The notes under the pieces: model-generated
The model's database searches: none
What the model was told of the DNA's origin: nothing
Seen by the model: the letters and a program-made list of their open reading frames with translations, nothing else
Made by a program: the position numbers and the translations under genes
In this document: piece by piece, positions 52,558-60,647 of the stretch
How the letters are laid out: the number at the start of each line of letters is the position of its first letter
How positions within the stretch are numbered: the first letter of the stretch is position 1
From: Lewinellaceae bacterium
GTDB taxonomy: Bacteria; Bacteroidota; Bacteroidia; Chitinophagales; Saprospiraceae
Direction of reading: 5' to 3'
Length of the DNA: 64,000 bases
Assembly (NCBI GenBank): GCA_020636105.1
Contig: JACJYL010000001.1
Coordinates: 4,030,001 to 4,094,000 of the forward strand

Positions 52558-54429
52558 CTATTCGCCCAGCTCCACCAATTCCATCCATTCCAATTCCACC
52601 ACTTCGATAGTAGATTTCAGGGTGTCAAGTTCTTTGGCCAGTTTCATGATTTCCTCAGGTGTAATGGATGCATCGGTAAACTTTGCTTCTATCGCTTCTT
52701 TTTGTTCTTCCAGTTTACTCAACTGTTTTTCCAGGCGACTCAGTTGCTTTCTTTGTTCGTAGGTAAGACCGGGTTTTTGATCCTGGGCGGAAGCTGTTTT
52801 GGGTTTGTCTGTTTTTTCGGCTAATTTACGCTGTTCCGTCAATGCCTGTTTTTGTTGCTCCCGGTAATCGGTATAATTGCCATTAAAGTCGCGTATTTTT
52901 CCGTTTCCTTCAAAAATAAAGAGGTGGTCCGCCAGTTTATCCAGGAAATACCTGTCGTGGGAAACGATGATCACACAGCCGGGAAAGGCCAGCAAAAATT
53001 CTTCAAGGATATTGAGGGTGATGATATCGAGATCGTTGGTAGGCTCATCGAGAATGAGGAAATTCGGGTTTTTCATCAGCACCGTCAACAAATACAATCT
53101 TCTCCGTTCCCCTCCACTCAATTTTGAGACATAAACCTGCTGTTTTTTCCGGTCAAAAAGGAATTGTTCAAGCGCCTGTTCTGCGGTAAGTTTCCGGCCA
53201 TTTTCCAGGGGAATATATTCTGCAATATTGCGGATGACCTCGATTACTCTTTTGTCCTCTTCGAGTAAAATGCCGTCCTGGGAATAATACCCAAAAACGG
53301 TATTCTCTCCCACCACGATCTTACCTGTGTCCGGGCGAATTTCCTTGGTCAGCAATCCCATAAAAGTGGACTTGCCCACTCCATTGGGACCGACGATGCC
53401 TACCTTTTCTTCCTTTTTGAATTTGTAATCAAAATTCTCAACGATCTTCAGGTCGCCGAATGACTTATTGATGTAATGGGCTTCCAGGATCTTTTTTCCC
53501 AGTCTTTGTCCTTTGATTTCAATTTGGACTTCACTGCGATCGATTTTATTTGAACTTTTTTCTTTGAGGTCAAAAAAAGCATCCACCCTTGATTTTGCTT
53601 TAGTGCCCCTCGCCTTAGGCATACGGTTCACCCATTCCAGTTCCTTTTTGAGGAGTTTGCGGTTTTTCTCCATTTCCGTACTTTCATTTTCGTGGCGAAC
53701 GGCTTTCTTTTGGAGAAATTCGGAATAGTTTCCACTGTATTTAAAAACTTTTCCTCTGTCCAGTTCAACGATCTGGTTGCAAACGAGTTCCAGGAAATAC
53801 CGGTCGTGGGTGACCATCAGAATGGTCATGTTCTGTTTGCTGAGGTATTCCTCAAGCCATTCGATCATATCCAGATCCAGGTGGTTGGTGGGTTCATCGA
53901 GGATCAAAAATTCCGGTTCATCGATGATCAACTTGGCCAGGGCGAGTCTCTTTTTTTGTCCGCCCGACATGGTTTTAATGGTTTGATCCAGCCCGGTAAT
54001 ATTCAGTTTAAAAAGCACTTCCTTGATCCGGGCTTCAAAATCCCATGCCTTCAGGTCATCCATTTTGGCCGAAGCAGCCATCATTTCCTTTGTATCTCCC
54101 GGATTTAATAAGGCAAACTCATAACGTTTGGTGGCCTGGATGAGTGGGTTATCGGAGTCGAGTACAGCTTCCAGTACGGTATTTTCTTCGTAAAACTCAG
54201 GTTCCTGTTCCAAAAAGCCTATGCTTATTCCACGCCGCAACATCAATTTGCAGTTTTCCCCTTCAGGAGATTCCTTGCCCCCGATGACCCGAAGGAGGGT
54301 ACTTTTGCCCTCTCCGTTTTTGGCCACAAGCGCTACCTTTTGCCCTTTATTGATCGTCAGATCAATATGATCAAAAAGGACCTTTTCTCCGTAAGATTTT
54401 GAGACCTGCTCCAGTGTTAGGTAATTCAC
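52558..54429 (-). CDS. ABC-F family ATPase, Uup-like
   Basis: 623 residues with two ABC domains and no transmembrane part. Domain 1 has AKNGEGKST, MSGGQKKRLALAKL and LILDEPTNHLD; domain 2 has GPNGVGKST, LSGGERRRLYLL and LILDEPTNDLD. The linker between them (about 235-320, WVNRMPKARGTKAKSRVDAF) and a C-terminal coiled coil (about 545-623) match the Uup group. ABC-F proteins act on stalled or initiating ribosomes. No antibiotic-resistance context is present, so a housekeeping role is likely. It is a single gene. Confidence 0.92.
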   Translation of the reverse strand: MNYLTLEQVSKSYGEKVLFDHIDLTINKGQKVALVAKNGEGKSTLLRVIGGKESPEGENCKLMLRRGISIGFLEQEPEFYEENTVLEAVLDSDNPLIQATKRYEFALLNPGDTKEMMAASAKMDDLKAWDFEARIKEVLFKLNITGLDQTIKTMSGGQKKRLALAKLIIDEPEFLILDEPTNHLDLDMIEWLEEYLSKQNMTILMVTHDRYFLELVCNQIVELDRGKVFKYSGNYSEFLQKKAVRHENESTEMEKNRKLLKKELEWVNRMPKARGTKAKSRVDAFFDLKEKSSNKIDRSEVQIEIKGQRLGKKILEAHYINKSFGDLKIVENFDYKFKKEEKVGIVGPNGVGKSTFMGLLTKEIRPDTGKIVVGENTVFGYYSQDGILLEEDKRVIEVIRNIAEYIPLENGRKLTAEQALEQFLFDRKKQQVYVSKLSGGERRRLYLLTVLMKNPNFLILDEPTNDLDIITLNILEEFLLAFPGCVIIVSHDRYFLDKLADHLFIFEGNGKIRDFNGNYTDYREQQKQALTEQRKLAEKTDKPKTASAQDQKPGLTYEQRKQLSRLEKQLSKLEEQKEAIEAKFTDASITPEEIMKLAKELDTLKSTIEVVELEWMELVELGE

Positions 54430-54520
54430 GTGCTATTCGTTTTTTATTCCTTCGGGATTAAAAAGATGATTTGCCTTTTTATGGTCATACCATTTGTTGG
54501 CTAAAACAATGCAAGGTAGG

Positions 54521-54565
54521 GAAAAAAAATGAGGCCTGCTAAACTTCGATCCGTTTAGCAGGCCT
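54521..54565 (-). terminator. Intrinsic terminator behind recA
   Basis: AGGCCTGCTAAAC and GTTTAGCAGGCCT form a 13-bp perfect stem with an 8-base loop. On the minus strand CATTTTTTTT follows directly, so it ends recA transcripts. Confidence 0.88.
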
Positions 54566-54604
54566 TCCTGAAAGCAAAATTTTTATTTAAAATTCTTTCA
54601 AATA

Positions 54605-55681
54605 TTATTCTATTCCGTTTGAAGAAATGGACTCTTCCTCTTCCACATCGTCTTTTTTCCTTTTTACCGGTGCACCCATTATTTTTTCTTTGATCTTTTT
54701 TTCGATTTCGATGGCCACTTCCGGATTGTCTTCAAGGAATTGTTTTGCTCCCTCACGTCCCTGGGCAATTTTAGCATCCTGGTAGCTGTACCAGGCACCA
54801 CTTTTGCCGATGATGTCTGTGTCTACTCCAAGATCAACGATTTCCCCGACTTTAGAAATGCCCACTCCGAAAACAATATCAAATTCCGCAACACGGAAGG
54901 GAGGAGCTACTTTATTTTTAACGACTTTCACTTTTACGTGATTGGCGATGACATTACCTTCTTTATCTTTAATGGCCGCTCCTGATTTACGGATGTCCAG
55001 CCGCTGGGAGGCATAGAATTTCAAGGCGTTTCCACCGGTGGTCGTTTCAGGATTACCAAACATGACACCGATCTTTTCACGCAACTGGTTGATGAAAATG
55101 CAGCAGCAACCGGTACGGCCGATACTTCCCGTCAACTTACGCATGGCCTGGGACATCAATCTTGCCTGCAAACCCATTTTGGAATCCCCCATTTCTCCTT
55201 CGATCTCACTTCTTGGAACGAGGGCTGCTACAGAGTCGACAACGATGATGTCAATAGCTCCTGAGCGGATCAGGTTCTCGGTAATTTCCAGGGCCTGCTC
55301 ACCGTTATCGGGCTGAGAGATCAGGAGGTTATCGGTATCTACGCCCAATGCTTCAGCATAGGTTCGGTCAAAAGCGTGTTCCGCGTCGATGAAGGCCGCT
55401 ACCCCTCCTTGTTTCTGGCATTCGGCAATGGCATGGATGGCCAGGGTCGTTTTTCCGGAAGACTCAGGGCCATAAATTTCAATTATCCTTCCTTTGGGGA
55501 ATCCATTTACGCCTAAAGCAATATCGAGACCAAGGGAACCGGAAGGAATGGAGTCCACTTCCACCACCTGTTTGTCGCCGAGGCGCATTACCGTTCCCTT
55601 TCCATAAGTTTTTTCAATCCGGTCAACGGCAAGTTCGAGTGCTTTTAATTTGGCTGCTTTATCTTTTTCTGTGTCTGCCAT
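54605..55681 (-). CDS. recA: RecA recombinase
   Basis: 358 residues. Walker A GPESSGKTT at 71-79, and the expected downstream blocks (VDSVAALVPRSEIEGEMGD, FINQLREKIGVMFGNPETTT). RecA forms filaments on single-stranded DNA for recombination and SOS response. The C-terminal tail is acidic as usual. A TAAATTTG box (minus strand, 55746-55753) could be its -7 element, but no -33 partner is clear. It stands alone between two terminators. Confidence 0.98.
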   Translation of the reverse strand: MADTEKDKAAKLKALELAVDRIEKTYGKGTVMRLGDKQVVEVDSIPSGSLGLDIALGVNGFPKGRIIEIYGPESSGKTTLAIHAIAECQKQGGVAAFIDAEHAFDRTYAEALGVDTDNLLISQPDNGEQALEITENLIRSGAIDIIVVDSVAALVPRSEIEGEMGDSKMGLQARLMSQAMRKLTGSIGRTGCCCIFINQLREKIGVMFGNPETTTGGNALKFYASQRLDIRKSGAAIKDKEGNVIANHVKVKVVKNKVAPPFRVAEFDIVFGVGISKVGEIVDLGVDTDIIGKSGAWYSYQDAKIAQGREGAKQFLEDNPEVAIEIEKKIKEKIMGAPVKRKKDDVEEEESISSNGIE

Positions 55682-55768
55682 GGTTGCTGTTTTTAACTTT
55701 TTGTTTTATTATGGAGGTAAAAATAAATAAATTGTTATTTAAATCCAAATTTATTTCTAAAATAAATA

Positions 55769-55808
55769 AAAAAAGTCTTTAGCGGATTGCTCTGCTAAAG
55801 ACTTTTTT
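55769..55808 (-). terminator. Terminator of the small gene upstream of recA
   Basis: AAAAAAGTCTTTAGC and GCTAAAGACTTTTTT form a 15-bp stem with a 10-base loop; on the minus strand the right arm ends in a T-run. It separates the 78-residue gene from recA. Confidence 0.85.
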
Positions 55809-55831
55809 CGTAAAATAATCTTTGTTTTCAA

Positions 55832-56068
55832 TTAAGCCAACTCTTCGAGTGCCGTCTCTTTGCTGTAATTCAAAATGCTTTGAATGGAGGTCTTAGAAGG
55901 CTCAAACTTTACTTTAGGCAATTGTTGAAAAGCGTACAACAGCTCTGAAAATTCTTCGCGCAACAAATAGTTGTCAATGAGTTCTTCATTGATGGCGCGC
56001 CTTTCAGCAGATGTTGTTTCGTGGTAAAGGTATTTTACTAATAATTCAGATGTAAAGTTTTGCTGCAT
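55832..56068 (-). CDS. Small conserved-type protein, unknown function
   Basis: 78 residues from ATG 56068 (MQQNFTSELLVKYLYHETTS). Mainly helical and soluble, ending TALEELA. It resembles short Bacteroidota proteins of the form LLVKYLYHE...AINEELIDNYLLREEF, sometimes likened to cytoplasmic N-termini of anti-sigma factors but without a membrane segment. No function can be given. It has its own terminator, so it is expressed separately from recA. Confidence 0.7.
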   Translation of the reverse strand: MQQNFTSELLVKYLYHETTSAERRAINEELIDNYLLREEFSELLYAFQQLPKVKFEPSKTSIQSILNYSKETALEELA

Positions 56069-56264
56069 ATAGCGGATTTGTTTGATTAAAAAATTCAACT
56101 ATAAAACTTACTTAGCCAAATAATTATTGCCCCGGGCTATTTTTTTTATCCTCAAAGGCTGTTAAAGTTATTTTTTAACTTAAAAAACACAGCCTGATCT
56201 GTGAGACCGGGTTTCAAAATTTCAAAACAATTGGATTGCTTCTGGTTTTCTATTAAATTCCTAG

Positions 56265-56672
56265 GCCAGTTGCGCCTATGTAGGTTTATTTACGGAAAGT
56301 AATAATGTAAACACCACAACCACAGCCGTATTCGACAATGCTTCCGTCACCGGAACAGTCAACCCGGGATTCAGTGCGGCCATCCAGGGGCCACCCCCTA
56401 TCGGAGTCGATGATGTTCAAAAAACAGGGTTCAACCTGTACCCCAACCCGGTGAGTGATGTGTTGAACATTGACCTGGATAAACTGCCAGAAACATCCAT
56501 CACGATAGAAGTTTTGGATATCAACGGACGCCTGGTTTACCGGGCAGATTATGACCTGGAGGTTCCAACCATACAACTTGACCTGAATAGTATGAACCTT
56601 CCTTCCGGATTGTACCTGATGAATGTTCGCACCGGAGATGAAGTGATGAGCAAGCGGTTTGTGAAGGAATAA
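56265..56672 (+). pseudogene. 5'-truncated T9SS cargo protein remnant
   Basis: After a TAG at 56262 the frame reads AYVGLFTESNN...TTTAVFDNASVTG, the end of a laminin-G-like domain common in Bacteroidota cargo proteins, then a complete T9SS sorting domain (FNLYPNPVSDVLNIDL, SGLYLMNVRTGDE, KRFVKE). No start codon or signal peptide precedes it and the DNA upstream is not coding in any frame. An ATG at 56451 would give only 73 residues of sorting domain. The gene has therefore lost its 5' part, though its terminator remains. Confidence 0.8.
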
Positions 56673-56745
56673 AATAAAGGGACATTTCCCTGCCCGATTC
56701 ATTTAAAAAGGGAATCGGTGATCGTGCATAGATCATTTTGAGTTT

Positions 56746-56785
56746 TCCCGGATTTTGCCTTAGGGTGGAATCCGGGATTTTTTTT
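56746..56785 (+). terminator. Intrinsic terminator behind the T9SS remnant
   Basis: TCCCGGATT (56746-56754) pairs with AATCCGGGA (56769-56777), followed by TTTTTTTT. It lies 52 bases before the PBP4-type gene. Confidence 0.8.
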
Positions 56786-56837
56786 ATGGTATTAAGTATA
56801 TTTCGTAAATTTGGAACATACAAAATCCACCCTCACC

Positions 56838-58304
56838 ATGAGCAAAATATTTTGGGCTTCCCTTTTTTTTATCCTTTGGTTAATGCCAATTTCATCAGCG
56901 CAGCAATCGACTTTTCAAACCCACCTCAATACCCTGGCCAAAGACCCCATCCTGAAACACGCCTCCTTCGGGGTCAGCATCATCGATGTTGAAAGCGGCA
57001 AAGTGCTGGCCGAACTCAACCCCGGGCAAAGCCTCATCCCGGCTTCTATTCTCAAACTTGTCACCACTTCCACCGCCGCGGCCATTCTTGGTAACGATTA
57101 TCGATTCAAAACAGAACTGCAATACAGCGGCGATATCGACCAACAAGGCAACCTCAAAGGCAGTCTTTACATAAAAGGTTACGGAGATCCTACCCTGGGT
57201 TCTCCAGAATGGGAGGAAGCGTCCTCCATGGAAGAGGTTTTAAGTCAGTTCAAAAATGCCATCCTGAAAAAAAATATCCAGTGCATCGAAGGGTACATTG
57301 TCGGGGATGCTTCCTGGTTTGGCAGCGAGGTCAACGGGCCGGACTGGCCGTGGATCGACCTGGGCAATTATTATGCTGCCGGGGTCTGGGGACTCAATTT
57401 TCATGAAAATTTATACTACCTGAATTTGTTGCAAAACCCGGTACTGGATGAAAGCCCGCGCATTCAGAGTATAGAACCCGAAGTCGAAAACCTTGCTTTT
57501 TACAATGAACTGAAATCCGGAGCCAAAGGCAGTGGCGACAATGCCTATATCTTTGGCGCCCCATATTCCTACGACCGGTATATCCGGGGAACCATTCCTG
57601 CCGGTACCGGTCAATTTACCGTAAAAGGATCTCTCCCCGACCCACCTCTTTTTGCGGCCCAACAGCTATGGAAAACTATGGCGAACATAAATATCCATGC
57701 TTCAAAGGGTGCAACGACCGACCGGATCCTTCAAATTCCGCTCGACCAAAACCGAAAGATACTATACACCCATTATGCTCCCGATCTTAAAACCATCATT
57801 GCCCGAACGAATATTAAAAGCGTCAACCTCTATTGCGAAGCCATGTTAAAAGCGCTGGGAAAAAAGGAAACCGGAGCCGGTTCAGAAGCAAAAAAAGGCA
57901 TCGAGGTCATTCGTACCTTTTGGGAAGAAAGGGGCCTGTCTTTTGACGGTGTCAACCTCGCTGATGGAGCCGGGTTATCCAGGACCAACCTCGTGACGGC
58001 AGGGTTTATGACCGCTTTGCTTCGAAAAACAGCCCTCGACACCAAAATCAACAAAACTATTTACGACTCCCTGCCCGTGGCAGGAAAGTCCGGAAACATG
58101 AAATACTACCTCAAAGGAACGGTGGCCGAAGGGAACATTCATTCCAAAACCGGGACCATGGAAAATGTGCGTTCCTTCGCAGGTTATGCCACCAATAAAC
58201 AGGGGAAAAGGCTGGCTTTTTGTATCATTGTGAATAACCACAACTGCTCGACCAGTGTATTGAGAAAAAAACTTCAACCGCTTATGGTTGCTATGTGTAA
58301 TTAA
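56838..58304 (+). CDS. dacB: D-alanyl-D-alanine carboxypeptidase/endopeptidase, PBP4 (DacB) type
   Basis: 488 residues from ATG 56838 (MSKIFWASLFFILWL..., signal peptide ending SSAQ). The penicillin-binding motifs are IPASILKL (SxxK), VNLYCEAML (SxN with Ser before Val) and HSKTGTM (KTG). The long insertion between SxxK and SxN is the mark of the PBP4/S13 class. It trims or cleaves peptidoglycan in the periplasm. A TAAATTTG box lies at 56806-56813. GH97 follows 34 bases after the stop, so it may be transcribed together, without a functional link. Confidence 0.92.
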   Translation: MSKIFWASLFFILWLMPISSAQQSTFQTHLNTLAKDPILKHASFGVSIIDVESGKVLAELNPGQSLIPASILKLVTTSTAAAILGNDYRFKTELQYSGDIDQQGNLKGSLYIKGYGDPTLGSPEWEEASSMEEVLSQFKNAILKKNIQCIEGYIVGDASWFGSEVNGPDWPWIDLGNYYAAGVWGLNFHENLYYLNLLQNPVLDESPRIQSIEPEVENLAFYNELKSGAKGSGDNAYIFGAPYSYDRYIRGTIPAGTGQFTVKGSLPDPPLFAAQQLWKTMANINIHASKGATTDRILQIPLDQNRKILYTHYAPDLKTIIARTNIKSVNLYCEAMLKALGKKETGAGSEAKKGIEVIRTFWEERGLSFDGVNLADGAGLSRTNLVTAGFMTALLRKTALDTKINKTIYDSLPVAGKSGNMKYYLKGTVAEGNIHSKTGTMENVRSFAGYATNKQGKRLAFCIIVNNHNCSTSVLRKKLQPLMVAMCN

Positions 58305-58338
58305 TTAAAAAATGCTTATCATTTAAAACAATACAGAT

Positions 58339-60426
58339 ATGCGATTTCAATCTTTAACATTACTGACCATCCTGGGATTATTCATTTCAGGATGCGGAAA
58401 AAAGGGTGATTCCGAAACGCCGGCCACCCGAATTACTTCACCCAACGGATCCATTGCCATAGCCGTATCCCTCGACTCTGCCGGGCACATCCTGTATGCC
58501 GTCAACAAGGGAGAAATGGCCGTGATCAAACCTTCCGGACTGGGGTTTGAATTCAAAGACTGGCCGGCCATGGATGCAGGGTTTGAAATAACCGGCTCCA
58601 CCGGAACCACCATCGATGAAACCTGGGAAATGCCCTGGGGGGAACAACAGTCTGTCAGAAACAACTGTAATGAACTTGTCGTAAATTTTGAAGAATCCGG
58701 CGAACCAGGCAGGAAATTAAACCTCATCTTTCGGGCTTATGACGATGGGGTGGCTTTCCGTTATGAGATCCCTCAACCCGAAGGCATGGACTCTGTCATC
58801 ATCATGGATGAGAACACGGCCTTCCAGCTTACCGGCAACCACAAATGCTGGTGGATTCCCGGCGATTGGGACATCTATGAACATTTGTACAACACCACAG
58901 ATTTTTCAGGTATCGATGCCATCAGCAAACGCAACCACCCTAACCTGGCCCAGACGTATATTCCCGAAAATGCAGTCAACACACCGGTAACGATGAAAAC
59001 GGCTGACGGGCTGTACCTGTCCTTCCACGAAGCCAACCTGACCAATTATTCGGGCATGACGCTCAAAGTGGACCCTGAACATTTTAAAATGACCAGCGAA
59101 CTGGTAGGCTCCGACATCACGGGGTACAAGGCCAAAGTGCCCCTGCCATTCAAAACACCCTGGCGGACCATCCAGATCTCTGAAAAAGCAGCTGACCTCA
59201 TCAATTCCAAACTGATCCTCAACGTAAACGAACCCAACAAACTGGGGGATGTTTCCTGGTTTAAACCCAAAAAGTACGTCGGCATCTGGTGGGAAATGCA
59301 CCTTGGCAAATCCAGTTGGGATATGGCGAGTGGCAAACATGGTGCCACCACCCAGAATGCCAAAAGCTTCATCGACTTCGCCGCGGCAAACAACATAGGC
59401 GGCCTGTTGGTGGAAGGCTGGAACACCGGCTGGGAACACTGGATCGGTTTTGAAGACCGGGAAGGCGTTTTTGATTTCGTCACTCCATACCCGGATTACG
59501 ACCTGGAGGAAGTGGTGCGTTATGCCAATGAAAAAGGAGTGGAGATCATCATGCACCACGAAACATCTGCCGCGCCGAGGACTTACGACCTGCAGATGGA
59601 TACGGCTTACGCCCTGATGCAAAAACTGGGCATCCACAGCGTAAAAACCGGTTACGTAGGAAAAATCATTCCAAAGGGAGAATACCACCACGGGCAATGG
59701 ATGGTCAACCATTACCGCCGGGCCATTGAAACCGCTGCCAAATACGATGTGGCCGTCAATGCCCACGAGCCCATTAAGGATACCGGTATCCGCAGAACCT
59801 ACCCCAATGCCATTTCCCGGGAAGGCTTGCGCGGACAGGAATTCAATGCCTGGGCAACCGATGGAGGCAATCCTCCCGAACACCTGCCTATCATAGCCTT
59901 TACCCGAATGCTTGCCGGACCTATCGATTATACGCCCGGGATTTTCAAAATTAAATTGGCTCCTTACAAACCCGACAACCAGGTCAACACCACGCTGGCT
60001 CAGCAACTGGCCTTGTATGTAGTCATCTACAGTCCCATCCAAATGGCGGCCGACCTCATCGAGCATTATGAAGGTCAGCCCGGCCTTCAATTCATCCGCG
60101 ACGTGGGTGTCGATTGGGAAACGTCCATCGCCCTCGACGGAGAGCCTGGTGATTTTGTGACCATCGCCCGCAAGGAAAAAGGCACCGGCAACTGGTTCCT
60201 CGGAAGCATCACGGACGAAAATCCGCGGCAGGAATCCATCGTCCTTGACTTCCTGGATAAAGACAAAAAATACACTGCCCGGATCTATGCCGATGGCGAC
60301 AATGCCCACTGGGACAACAATCCAACCGACCTGAAGATTACCGAAATGGAGGTGGATGCGACGACTGTGCTGGATGTGAAACTGGCTGCCGGCGGGGGAG
60401 TGGCGGTGAGTATTTTGGTGAAGTAA
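58339..60426 (+). CDS. GH97 family alpha-glucosidase-type lipoprotein (SusB-like)
   Basis: 695 residues with a lipoprotein signal (TILGLFISGCG, Cys at about 19). Order: N-terminal beta-sandwich (about 30-290), (beta/alpha)8 barrel (about 300-590) and a C-terminal strand domain. Barrel motifs include VEGWNTGWEHW, IIMHHETSA, NAHEPIKDTG and GLRGQEFNAW. A Glu at HHET fits the inverting SusB-like subgroup rather than the retaining one. SusB enzymes release glucose from maltooligosaccharides in the periplasm. It is followed by the GH13-GH31 fusion. Confidence 0.9.
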   Translation: MRFQSLTLLTILGLFISGCGKKGDSETPATRITSPNGSIAIAVSLDSAGHILYAVNKGEMAVIKPSGLGFEFKDWPAMDAGFEITGSTGTTIDETWEMPWGEQQSVRNNCNELVVNFEESGEPGRKLNLIFRAYDDGVAFRYEIPQPEGMDSVIIMDENTAFQLTGNHKCWWIPGDWDIYEHLYNTTDFSGIDAISKRNHPNLAQTYIPENAVNTPVTMKTADGLYLSFHEANLTNYSGMTLKVDPEHFKMTSELVGSDITGYKAKVPLPFKTPWRTIQISEKAADLINSKLILNVNEPNKLGDVSWFKPKKYVGIWWEMHLGKSSWDMASGKHGATTQNAKSFIDFAAANNIGGLLVEGWNTGWEHWIGFEDREGVFDFVTPYPDYDLEEVVRYANEKGVEIIMHHETSAAPRTYDLQMDTAYALMQKLGIHSVKTGYVGKIIPKGEYHHGQWMVNHYRRAIETAAKYDVAVNAHEPIKDTGIRRTYPNAISREGLRGQEFNAWATDGGNPPEHLPIIAFTRMLAGPIDYTPGIFKIKLAPYKPDNQVNTTLAQQLALYVVIYSPIQMAADLIEHYEGQPGLQFIRDVGVDWETSIALDGEPGDFVTIARKEKGTGNWFLGSITDENPRQESIVLDFLDKDKKYTARIYADGDNAHWDNNPTDLKITEMEVDATTVLDVKLAAGGGVAVSILVK

Positions 60427-60435
60427 ATAGAAAAA

Positions 60436-60503
60436 TTTAACCGCGGAGTGCGCTAAGAATTCATTGCGAACTCCGCGCCTCCTTTGCGCCCTCCGCGGTT
60501 AAA
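60436..60503. repeat. Inverted CCGCGGAG element between GH97 and the GH13-GH31 gene
   Basis: TTTAACCGCGGAG (60436-60448) and CTCCGCGGTTAAA (60491-60503) are perfect inverted copies. Between them are GTGCGC and CTTTGCGC words. Looks like a dispersed Bacteroidota intergenic element; may end the GH97 transcript. Confidence 0.6.
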
Positions 60504-60582
60504 CAAACCTCCCGTCTCTAAACTTTACCGTGCAAAAAGTACTTCTCCCATAAGAAAGTGTAATTTTTACACGAAATGTGCC

Positions 60583-60611
60583 TTTGGTAACCTTTTTAGT
60601 TTTTATATTTG
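60583..60611 (+). promoter_or_regulatory. Promoter of the GH13-GH31 gene
   Basis: TTTG (60583-60586), 17 bases and TATATTTG (60604-60611) fit the Bacteroidota consensus at the short end of the spacing range. The ATG is 37 bases downstream. Confidence 0.5.
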
Positions 60612-60647
60612 TTTCCAATCTATACCAAAGTATCAAAATCAAAAGAC

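Noticed and set aside
58906..60309. Long open frame (467 codons) on the minus strand
   Set aside because: It lies wholly opposite the GH97 gene, has no recognisable motif and its composition is that of an antisense frame of a GC-biased gene.
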